Source: Gemmatimonadota bacterium
Lineage (GTDB): Bacteria > Gemmatimonadota > Gemmatimonadetes > Gemmatimonadales > GWC2-71-9
DNA: 64,000 bases
Assembly (NCBI GenBank): GCA_016874005.1
Contig: VGVQ01000007.1
Location: 112,020-176,019, forward strand
Direction of reading: 5' to 3'
Below the pieces are notes generated by a model. It had not been told where the DNA came from, ran no database searches, and saw nothing but the letters and a program-made list of their open reading frames with translations. Below, one piece after another: positions 55,448 to 64,000 of this stretch. Within the stretch, counting starts at the first letter, position 1; each line of letters begins with the position of its first letter. Both the position numbers and the translations under genes were made by a program.

Positions 55448-55693
55448 TCGCCCGTACGAGGCGTCGCCGCGCCCCGGTGCTGGCCGCTCGAGGACGGCTA
55501 CGGACTTCAGGTCGAGAGCCGCCCGCCGGCCGAGGTCGTGACCGGCCTGGCGAAACAGGGAGTTCAGGTGAAGCCGCTGGCGCCGTACGAGTGGCGCAGC
55601 GGCTCGTTCCAGATCTGTTGGCGCGATCCCGCGACCGGCCGGATCAACGCGAGCACCGATCCCCGCGGGGCCGGGTGGGCCGGCGGGATCTAA
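55448..55693 (+). pseudogene. C-terminal fragment of another gamma-glutamyltransferase
   Basis: From about 55455 one frame reads VAAPRCWPLEDGYGLQVESR and ends SGSFQICWRDPATGRINASTD and a TAA at 55691. It aligns with the last 70 residues of GGT copy 1 (AAAPRMAPMRDDYTVEIE, then MGSYQQAWRDPSTGLLNACAD) but is clearly a different paralogue. Everything before it is absent; it abuts the truncated SRPBCC start at the repeat end. Confidence 0.78.
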
Positions 55694-55728
55694 CGCGGCG
55701 GCCCGCAGCCGCCGGAGGACAACAATCG

Positions 55729-58700
55729 ATGTCGAAACGGCGTGTGATCCGGCCCGCCGCCCTGGCGCTGGCCGGCTGGGCGTCCGTGGCCCCGCTCCGG
55801 GCCCAGACCGTCGACGCCGACGCCTATCTCAGGGTCCGAAAGCCCGGGGGGATCACCTGGTCGCCCGACGGCACCCGGCTCGCGGCTTTTCTGACCGACG
55901 CGCGCGACGGGGAGCTCCGGGTCTACGACGTGCCCACCGGCGCGATGACCCGCGTGGTCACCGGCCTGCCCCGCCCCCGCCGGTATCAGGATCGCGGCGA
56001 GATCCGCTGGTCGGCGGACGGATCGACCCTCATCTACCGGCACGGGCCGCAGTACTGGCGGGTCGCCGCGACCGGCGGGACGCCGACGCCGCTGCTGCGC
56101 GACACCCTGCCCCGCGAGATCGTCGTCCTCTCGCCGACCGGCGACCGGCTGAGCTTCGTCCGCGGCGGCGATCTCTGGGTCCAGCCCTTCCCCGACGGCG
56201 TCCCGCGGAAGCTCGTCACCGGAGAGAAGTTCCTCGCCGGGCCGGCCGAGTTCTACGGCCGGTTCACCGAGTGGACGCCGTGGTCACCCGACGGGCGGCA
56301 GCTGACTTTCCTGGCCCAGACGCCGGACAGCGGGCTCCGGCTCGGCGTCGCGCGGGTGAGCGACGGCCGGATCCGGTGGCTGCCCGCGGGCGGCGCGATC
56401 TGGGACTACTACAGCGTCCAGTGGGCGCCCCGAGGCGATCGCCTCACGGTCGCGCGCCTGAGCCGCGATTTCCGCCGGAAGCAGCTGTCGCTCTGGGAGA
56501 TCGACTCCGACCGGGCCCGGGTCCTCTGGGAAGACACCGATCCACAGTGGGTCGATCACAACATCCTGCCGAGCTTCGCGGCCGACTGGGCGCCGGACGG
56601 CACCCGGATCGCGTTCATCTCCAACCGCGACGGCTGGCGCCGGGTTCGGATCCTCGACCTCGCGAGCGGCGCGACCCGCGAAGTCACCCCGGCCGGAACC
56701 GAGGCCGGCACGGTGTGGTGGTCACCCGACGGCGCCCATCTCCTGGTGGCGGGCAATCAGCACTCTCGGCACTCGGTCCGGCTGTGGAGCTTCCCGGCCA
56801 CGGGCGGCGACGGCACGCTCCTCACCCCCGGCGAGGGCGTGCTCGACGGCGCCGCGGCCCGCGGATCCCGCCCCGAAGCGGAGTGGTCGCCGGACGGCCG
56901 AAGCGTGGCGTACGTGATGAGCCGCCCGGGCGAGCCGTTCGAGATCGGGGTGGCATTGGTCGGGACCGGCCGCGAGCCCACGGTGCTCTACAGCGCGACG
57001 GCCGAGTCGCTGCCGCTCGACGCCCAGGCCGCAATCCGCCCGGTCCAGTTCACCGCCCGCGACGGAACCCCGATTCCGGGCGTGCTGCTGGAGCCGCGCC
57101 GTGCCGAGCCGGGCGTCCGGCGGCCGGCGCTGGTCTACCATTACGGCGGCTGGAACCAGGAGGCCCGGCTCGGCTGGCACCTCGGGATCAAGTCGCGGCT
57201 GTTCGAGTATCTGGTGAGCCGCGGGTGGGTCGTGCTCATCGCGGACGTGCGCGGGAGCGACGGCTACGGCCGGGCCCACGCGCACGGACTCTATCACGAA
57301 GGCGGCGGGCTCCAGGCCACCGACCTCGCCGACGCCGCGGGCTGGCTCCGGACCCAGCCCTTCGTCGGATCCGACCGGATCGCCATCTTCGGCCACAGCT
57401 ACGGCGCCTATCTCGCGCTCACCACCATGCTCCGCGAGCCGGCCGCGTTCCAGGCCGGCGTGCTGATGGCCGGCGTGTTCGACTGGGGCGGACTGGCCGC
57501 GGGCGCCTATGTCGGGATCCGGTTCGGCGACCCGAAGTCGCTGGCGGTGCCCGACCTGCAGTACCGGCCGGCCCGGCACGTCTCCGGTCTCGCCGCCCCG
57601 GTGCTGGTCTACCACGGCACCGGGGACTTCAACGCGCCGATCTTTTTCTCCCATCAGCTGGTCCGCGAGCTGATGCGGGCCCGGCGCGATTACGAGTACG
57701 CGGTCTACCCCGACGAGCCGCACGACTGGGACCGGGAAGAGACCGACCGGGACTTCCTGGTCCGGACCGAGCGGTTCCTCGCGTCCCGGATGCCGGGGCG
57801 TCCGGGGAACCAGGATGCGTCGGCCGAGCTCGACCGCATGGTCCGGGAATATTCGACCCGCCTCAGGGACGAGCAGGCGGCGCTCCCCGAGCTGTCGTTC
57901 GACAAAGTCCGCCGCGACGCGGATTCCGCCCGCGCCTGGCTCGGGCGGCTCGACCGGATCCCCGAGGCCGGCCTGAGCCACCAGGAGCGGCTCACCCGCG
58001 AGCTGCTCAAGTGGGAAACCTGGAAGGCGCTGCAGGACACCACGCTCTACTGGTACACCTTCCCGCTCCTGCCGGCGATCTCGCCGTTCCGCGGCTTCCT
58101 GCCGCGGATCCAGGCGCAGCCTCTCGGCACCGCCGCCGAGCGGGAGCGCTACCTGGCGCTTCTCGAGCGCGCGGCGACGCTCCTCGGCGCGCTCCGGGAA
58201 AAGACCCTGACGCAGCAGGCCCGCGGCGTCGTCCTCCCTCGCGAGCAGATCGACAACGTGCTCCCGTATCTCCGCGGCCTGGGCGCGCCGCCGGCCACGA
58301 GCCCGTTCATGCCGGCGGCGGAACGGCTGGCGGCCGTCCCCGAGGCGGAGCGGACGGCGTTCGCCGCGCAGGTCCGCGCGACGATCGAGCGGCGGATCGT
58401 GCCCGCGGGCCGTTCGCTCGTCCGGTACGTCGGCCGGGAGCTCCGCCGGGCCGCGCCGACGGCGGTCGGGCTGTGGCAGTATCCCGGCGGCAAGGAGGCG
58501 TACCGGACCCTGGTGCGGCGGGAGACGACGCTCGACATCGGCCCCGAGGAGATCCACGCGCTGGCGCTCCGGCAGATGGACGAGCTCGAGGCCCGGATGA
58601 AGCGGATCCGCGATTCCCTCGGCTTCAGCGGCACGAAGGAGCAGTTCCACGAGCAGCTCCGCCGCGACCCGCGGTTCTACGTCTCGGTCCCCGATGCCGT

Positions 58701-59475
58701 CGGCGCCCGGCTGATGGGGTACGCCGACCGGCTCGAACCGGTGCTGGACCGGGCCTTCTCGCGGCGGCCGAAGTCGCCCTACGGCGTGCGACGGCTCGAT
58801 CCCGCGCTCGAGCCGTCGATGACCTACGGCTACTACAGCTTCGCGACCGGCGCCGATCCGAAGGGCTACTACTTCTTCAACGGCTCCGATCTCGACCAGC
58901 GCTCGCTCCTCATGGCCGGCGCGATCGCGTTCCACGAGCTGATCCCCGGTCACCACTTCCAGATCAATCTCCAGCGGGAGAACGACAGCCTGCCGGCGTT
59001 CCGCCGGTCCGTGCTCCACGCGGGCTTCACCGAGGGCTGGGGCGAGTACTCGTCCTCGATCGTCGCGGCCGAGCTCGGGATGTACCGCGACGCCTACGAG
59101 ATCTACGGCCGGCTGGTGTTCGACGCGTTCTTCATCGCCCGCCTCGTGGTGGACACCGGGATGAACTTCTACGGCTGGCCCCGGGAGCGCGCGATGGCCT
59201 ACATGCGGGAGCACACCCTCGAATCCGACGTGCAGATCAACTCGGAAACCCTCCGCTACTCGACCCGCCAGCCGGCCCAGGCGCTGGCGTACCGGATGGG
59301 ACGGGAGACCTTCGTGTCACTCCGGGCCCGGGCCGAGCGGGAGCTCGGGGCCGGGTTCGACCTCCGGCGGTTCCACGACGCGCTCCTCATGAGCGGCACC
59401 ATGCCGCTCTGGCTGCTCGAGCGGCACGTCGATCACTGGATCGCAGGCGAGAAGGCCCGCCGGGGGCAGGCATGA
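55729..59475 (+). CDS. Fused double peptidase: S9 prolyl oligopeptidase plus DUF885 metalloprotease
   Basis: 1248 residues in one uninterrupted frame. Residues 1-25 are a signal peptide. About 30-410 are a WD/propeller-like region (TWSPDGTRLAAF, WSPDGRQLTFLA). About 440-690 are the S9 hydrolase domain: nucleophile Ser557 in GHSYGAYLA, Asp in HGTGDFNAP near 625, His in DEPHDWDRE near 665. After a short linker (MPGRPGNQDASAELDR near 690) residues about 700-1248 form a DUF885 metalloprotease with HELIPGHH near 1069 and EGWGEYSSS about 35 residues on, so the zinc site looks intact. The second module lacks its own signal. GGAGG is about 12 bases before the ATG. Both active sites should act in the same exported protein. 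Confidence 0.88.
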   Translation: MSKRRVIRPAALALAGWASVAPLRAQTVDADAYLRVRKPGGITWSPDGTRLAAFLTDARDGELRVYDVPTGAMTRVVTGLPRPRRYQDRGEIRWSADGSTLIYRHGPQYWRVAATGGTPTPLLRDTLPREIVVLSPTGDRLSFVRGGDLWVQPFPDGVPRKLVTGEKFLAGPAEFYGRFTEWTPWSPDGRQLTFLAQTPDSGLRLGVARVSDGRIRWLPAGGAIWDYYSVQWAPRGDRLTVARLSRDFRRKQLSLWEIDSDRARVLWEDTDPQWVDHNILPSFAADWAPDGTRIAFISNRDGWRRVRILDLASGATREVTPAGTEAGTVWWSPDGAHLLVAGNQHSRHSVRLWSFPATGGDGTLLTPGEGVLDGAAARGSRPEAEWSPDGRSVAYVMSRPGEPFEIGVALVGTGREPTVLYSATAESLPLDAQAAIRPVQFTARDGTPIPGVLLEPRRAEPGVRRPALVYHYGGWNQEARLGWHLGIKSRLFEYLVSRGWVVLIADVRGSDGYGRAHAHGLYHEGGGLQATDLADAAGWLRTQPFVGSDRIAIFGHSYGAYLALTTMLREPAAFQAGVLMAGVFDWGGLAAGAYVGIRFGDPKSLAVPDLQYRPARHVSGLAAPVLVYHGTGDFNAPIFFSHQLVRELMRARRDYEYAVYPDEPHDWDREETDRDFLVRTERFLASRMPGRPGNQDASAELDRMVREYSTRLRDEQAALPELSFDKVRRDADSARAWLGRLDRIPEAGLSHQERLTRELLKWETWKALQDTTLYWYTFPLLPAISPFRGFLPRIQAQPLGTAAERERYLALLERAATLLGALREKTLTQQARGVVLPREQIDNVLPYLRGLGAPPATSPFMPAAERLAAVPEAERTAFAAQVRATIERRIVPAGRSLVRYVGRELRRAAPTAVGLWQYPGGKEAYRTLVRRETTLDIGPEEIHALALRQMDELEARMKRIRDSLGFSGTKEQFHEQLRRDPRFYVSVPDAVGARLMGYADRLEPVLDRAFSRRPKSPYGVRRLDPALEPSMTYGYYSFATGADPKGYYFFNGSDLDQRSLLMAGAIAFHELIPGHHFQINLQRENDSLPAFRRSVLHAGFTEGWGEYSSSIVAAELGMYRDAYEIYGRLVFDAFFIARLVVDTGMNFYGWPRERAMAYMREHTLESDVQINSETLRYSTRQPAQALAYRMGRETFVSLRARAERELGAGFDLRRFHDALLMSGTMPLWLLERHVDHWIAGEKARRGQA

Positions 59476-59716
59476 GAGCCGGCGGGTGGCTCGGCCTCGC
59501 GGCCGTCGTGGCGGCTCGCGCTTCTGGTATCCCGACTCCGCGCCCGATCGCACGGTGCTCTGGCTGGTGGATCCGGCCGCGAGCACCCGGACCCCGCTGC
59601 TCGACGTGGCCCGGACCCGGGCCGCGCTGGCGGCCGCGCTCGGCACGAGCCGCCGTACGCGGGGCTGCCGTTTACCGCCGTGACCTTCGCCGACGGCGAG
59701 CGGAGCGTGCGGTTCA
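59472..59716 (+). pseudogene. N-terminal scraps of a further S9 peptidase gene
   Basis: An ATG overlapping the previous stop (ATGA) starts a signal-like MRAGGWLGLAAVVAA. The frame then breaks, and about 59517-59650 read RFWYPDSAPDRTVLWLVDPA and LLDVARTRAALAAALG, a piece of the DPP IV propeller start. A last frame gives LPFTAVTFADGERSVRFT before the 177-bp repeat cuts it off. At least two deletions or shifts are needed, so it cannot be functional. Confidence 0.65.
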
Positions 59717-59893
59717 CGCCAAGCTCCGGCCGCTCCCGCCCTACGACTACCACATGGGCTCTTACCAGCAGGCGTGGCGCGACCCGAGCACCGGGTTGCT
59801 GAACGCCTGCGCCGACCCCCGTCGCGCGGGGCAGGCCGATGGCATCTAGAACGGCTCCGAGAGCGCCAGCGCCGTCGCCCGTTCTCCGGGACG
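59717..59893 (+). repeat. 177-bp direct repeat, right copy
   Basis: Same orientation as 55271-55447, 4446 bases further on, with two mismatches. Here the GGT side is a cut-off 3' end while the SRPBCC side continues into an intact gene. Confidence 0.92.
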
Positions 59894-60447
59894 GGCGGAC
59901 GGCTCGAGCGGCGGGCCTCGCCGTGGCGGCAATCGCGGCCCTGGCCCTCGGGGCCGGCAGCGCCCAGGCGCAGAACCGGGTCGCGATCAACCTGGTGACA
60001 CACAGCGCAGTGGAAATCGATCGGCCGGCGGCGACGATCTGGCCCCTGATCGTTGACCCGAGCGCCTGGAAGCAGGGGCTCAAGCGGTTCCCGCACGCCG
60101 GCCCCGTGGGGCAGCGAGGGGAGATCTTCGCGGCGAAGGAGTCCGCCGCGGCGCCGACCGCCTTTTACATCGAGATCGTCGAGCTGGTGCCAGCCCGGCG
60201 GGTGACCACCAAGATCTATACTCCGGAGGGCGTCCTCCTGGGCTTTGCGATGTGGACGCTGGTGGAAACAGCCGGTCGGACCGTGGTGAGCTACGACGTG
60301 TACTCGGAGACCTTGGTGGCCCCGGACCAGGCCCGGGCGATGTCGCCCGAGTCGATCCGCCAGCGCGAGCACCAGGTGACCGAGACGAATCAGGCGAGGT
60401 TCGATGCTGAGTTGGTAGCGCTCAAGCGGCTGGTCGAGGGCCGGTGA
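59839..60447 (+). CDS. SRPBCC-fold exported protein
   Basis: 202 residues. Signal peptide near residues 20-45 (RAAGLAVAAIAALALGAGSAQAQ), then a START/polyketide-cyclase-like fold: AVEIDRPAATIWPLIVDPSAWKQ, FYIEIVELVPARRVTTKIY and VVSYDVYSETLVA. Such folds bind hydrophobic ligands; no catalytic residues can be named. The start lies within the right copy of the direct repeat, overlapping the stop of the duplicated GGT tail, so GGT and this gene were originally coupled neighbours. Confidence 0.8.
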   Translation: MASRTAPRAPAPSPVLRDGRTARAAGLAVAAIAALALGAGSAQAQNRVAINLVTHSAVEIDRPAATIWPLIVDPSAWKQGLKRFPHAGPVGQRGEIFAAKESAAAPTAFYIEIVELVPARRVTTKIYTPEGVLLGFAMWTLVETAGRTVVSYDVYSETLVAPDQARAMSPESIRQREHQVTETNQARFDAELVALKRLVEGR

Positions 60448-60568
60448 GCGAGGGCGCCCGGACAGCCGCCGAGCTGCCTGATCGAGTCGATCCTCAAACT
60501 TCGGGACCCTGGTCCCATCTTGGATGACATGCCCTACAGACGAGGCCTTGCCTCAGGAGACCACTGCC

Positions 60569-62242
60569 ATGGTTGATCGCCGAGATTTCCTCCGAGGGAC
60601 GACGCTTGGTCTCGCCGCGGCCGGACTCACTCCCCCGCCGGCCGACGCCCAGCAACCGTCGCCCTACCACAACGTCGAGCCGGCCCGGTTCGGGAGGAAG
60701 AAGGGTGCCCGGGGAACCAAGGGGATGGTGATCTGCTCCCATCCCATCGCCACCCGGGCCGGCGTCAACGTGCTCCGGGCGGGGGGCAACGCCTGTGACG
60801 CCGCCCTCTGCACCTCGGTGGCTCAGACGGTGCTCGAGCCCCATATGACCAGCATCACCGGGGTCCTCAGCATGCTCCACTTCGAGGCCGCGACCGGGAC
60901 GACGACCTACGTCAACGGTGGCATGAACGCCCCGCTCGCCGGCTTGCCGGGGTTCAGCGCCGCCGACCTCGCGACCGGGCGGGGCATTGGCGTGCCCGGT
61001 TTCTGGGCCGGGTTCGAGGCTGCGCTGGCGCGTCACGGCTCCAAACCCAAGCGCGAGCTGGTGGGACCCGCGATCCATTTCGCCCGGAACGGGTTCCCGA
61101 TCCACCCCTTCCTCTACGCCGCTATGTTCGAGCACCTCGATACCATCGGCAGCACCGAGGCGGGCCGACGGATCTTCATGCCCGACGGCGCTCTGATCCC
61201 GCCGGGCGCGATCCTGAAGCAGACCGAAGCGGCCGACACCCTGGAGCGGTTGGTCGAGGAGGGGAACCGCTACTTCTACCACGGCGAGTTCGCCCGAAAG
61301 TTCTCCGAGGTGACCAAGGCCGCCGGCGGGGTGATCACCGAGGAGGACTTCGCCCGGTACCAGGTCCGCTGGCAGGAGCCGGCCCGAAGCAGCTACCGCG
61401 GTTATCAGATCGCGGCCTCGCCCATCCCGGACAACGGGGGGACCCATTTGATCGAAGCGCTCAACATGTTCGAGCTGCTCGACATTCCCAAGTGGGGCCC
61501 GCCGACCGACTCGCCGGAGACTCTCTACCACATGGTTCGGATCAACAACGAGGTGATGGAGGCCGGTGGCAGGCAGACCGATCCGACCAGCCACCCCGTT
61601 CCGCTCGAGCTGATCGTCTCCAAGGAGTACGCCAAGATCCGGCTCGACCTCCTCCGGATGCAAGACGTCAGCGAGCCCGCCAAGACGGCCCCGCCGGCGG
61701 GGAGCAATCACGTCACCGCGGTCGACGCCCGGGGCAACGTGGCCACCATCCTCCATTCGGCAATGGCGTCGGGCTGGACCAACGGGCTGTTCACCTTGGG
61801 GGTGAGCATCGTCGCCTCGGGAGGCCACTTCCTCCGGGTGATGCCCCGCCCTGGCGACCGGGCCTCCGCCTACGTCGGGCCAAACATCATTTTCCGGAAC
61901 GGCAAACCGGTGCTGGCCTCGGGCTCGCCCAGCGTGAGCTTGATCGCCAACATCCTCCAGAACATCGTCAACCACCTCGATTTCGGGATGCCGCTCGAGG
62001 CCTCGGTCCACCGGCCCCGGTTCGGCGGCTGGGCGACCGCTCGCCCGGGCCACAACTACGTCGAGGCGGACCTCGACGAGTCGGTCCGCAACGCGGTCGC
62101 CAAACGAGGGATCAGGTTCCACGTGGTGAGCCCCTGGCACTTCTATAACGGCTCGTTCGAGGGGATCGCGATCGACCCGACGACCGGGGTGATGACCGCC
62201 TGCGGCGATCCCCGTCGCAACGCCGTGGCGGAGGCGGTGTGA
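60569..62242 (+). CDS. Gamma-glutamyltransferase family protein with Ser at the nucleophile position (copy 2)
   Basis: 557 residues from an ATG with AGGAGA 9 bases upstream. Tat-like DRRDFLRGTTLGLAAAG, then GMVICSHPIATRAGVNVLRAGGNACDAALCTS. The processing site reads AGSNHVTAVDARGN: Ser379 stands where GGTs have the catalytic Thr, the next Thr is Asn, and the His is kept. LASGSPSVSLI near residue 450 is the substrate loop and ACGDPRRN the end. Ser could still serve as an N-terminal nucleophile, so activity is not excluded; acylase-like variants of the family exist. It is not closely similar to copy 1. Confidence 0.88.
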   Translation: MVDRRDFLRGTTLGLAAAGLTPPPADAQQPSPYHNVEPARFGRKKGARGTKGMVICSHPIATRAGVNVLRAGGNACDAALCTSVAQTVLEPHMTSITGVLSMLHFEAATGTTTYVNGGMNAPLAGLPGFSAADLATGRGIGVPGFWAGFEAALARHGSKPKRELVGPAIHFARNGFPIHPFLYAAMFEHLDTIGSTEAGRRIFMPDGALIPPGAILKQTEAADTLERLVEEGNRYFYHGEFARKFSEVTKAAGGVITEEDFARYQVRWQEPARSSYRGYQIAASPIPDNGGTHLIEALNMFELLDIPKWGPPTDSPETLYHMVRINNEVMEAGGRQTDPTSHPVPLELIVSKEYAKIRLDLLRMQDVSEPAKTAPPAGSNHVTAVDARGNVATILHSAMASGWTNGLFTLGVSIVASGGHFLRVMPRPGDRASAYVGPNIIFRNGKPVLASGSPSVSLIANILQNIVNHLDFGMPLEASVHRPRFGGWATARPGHNYVEADLDESVRNAVAKRGIRFHVVSPWHFYNGSFEGIAIDPTTGVMTACGDPRRNAVAEAV

Positions 62243-62271
62243 GAGGGGCCCTGGTGGCGGAATACACGGCC

Positions 62272-62343
62272 CGGGGTCGCTGCCGCTGTTCTCGCTGGAG
62301 CGTCACATCGATTGGTGGATCCGTCAACAACGGAAGGGGATGA
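62272..62343 (+). pseudogene. Extreme C-terminus of a DUF885 metalloprotease
   Basis: About 24 codons reading LPLFSLERHIDWWIRQQRKG, matching the last residues of the DUF885 module at 59400-59470 (MPLWLLERHVDHWI). No other part of such a gene is present between the GGT stop and the next gene. Confidence 0.6.
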
Positions 62344-62349
62344 CGACCT

Positions 62350-64000
<1,651 letters not shown>

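Noticed and set aside
56271..59849. A plus-strand frame of about 1190 codons in another phase across the S9-DUF885 gene
   Set aside because: Compositionally biased, no motifs, and fully inside the well-supported fused peptidase; only its last codons match the duplicated GGT tail.

Overview
The window is high in G+C, densely coded and rich in secreted or Tat-exported enzymes: GMC oxidoreductases, S9 and DUF885 peptidases, gamma-glutamyltransferases and CocE/NonD hydrolases. It also holds remnants of a TPR serine/threonine kinase and of an ECF sigma factor. This mix looks like a soil or sediment bacterium such as Gemmatimonadota. That assignment is inference from gene families; there is no rRNA or marker gene here. 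No tRNA, rRNA, CRISPR array or intact insertion sequence was seen.

Layout. 1-5.1 kb (minus): a polyamine ABC transporter, potABCD, behind a GABA-type aminotransferase, most junctions being 4-bp start/stop overlaps. 5.2-16.1 kb (plus): a methyltransferase, two GMC oxidoreductases (one with its Tat subunit), a three-domain kinase/M23/aminotransferase fusion, two TIM-barrel isomerases, and an alpha-hydroxy-acid oxidase cut off at a junction. 16.1-23.1 kb: a metal operon (cbiMNQO, ferredoxin-like protein, COG0523 GTPase, WD40 protein, a second clipped ferredoxin) near a Fur/Zur-type regulator. 23.5-38.4 kb: a catabolic island for N-methylated amines. Two divergent operons (proline-racemase family, SDR, copper amine oxidase, betaine-homocysteine methyltransferase and FAD demethylase on one side; soxBDAG and a GltS-type symporter on the other) are followed by an IclR regulator and a Rieske oxygenase. 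Matching inverted repeats lie in the divergent promoter and in front of iclR. 38.5-44.1 kb: two CocE/NonD hydrolases around an MmgE/PrpD protein.

44.1-51.3 kb is a graveyard: a DUF4143 ATPase tail, a kinase lacking its catalytic domain, an ECF sigma factor lacking its core-binding region, a chimeric hsdR/hsdM remnant and a DNA-binding protein gene split by one amber codon. Among them sits one intact S9 peptidase. 51.9-64 kb carries peptide and amide hydrolysis genes: an amidase, two gamma-glutamyltransferases, a fused S9-DUF885 double peptidase, an SRPBCC protein and a partial amidohydrolase. A 177-bp near-perfect direct repeat flanks about 4.3 kb of this region in the geometry of a single-crossover integration.

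The strongest themes are the IclR-centred betaine/sarcosine (possibly N-methylproline) degradation island, the metal operon, and repeated gene-end fragments meeting at abrupt junctions. Those junctions may be real genome decay or assembly error; sequence alone cannot separate the two.
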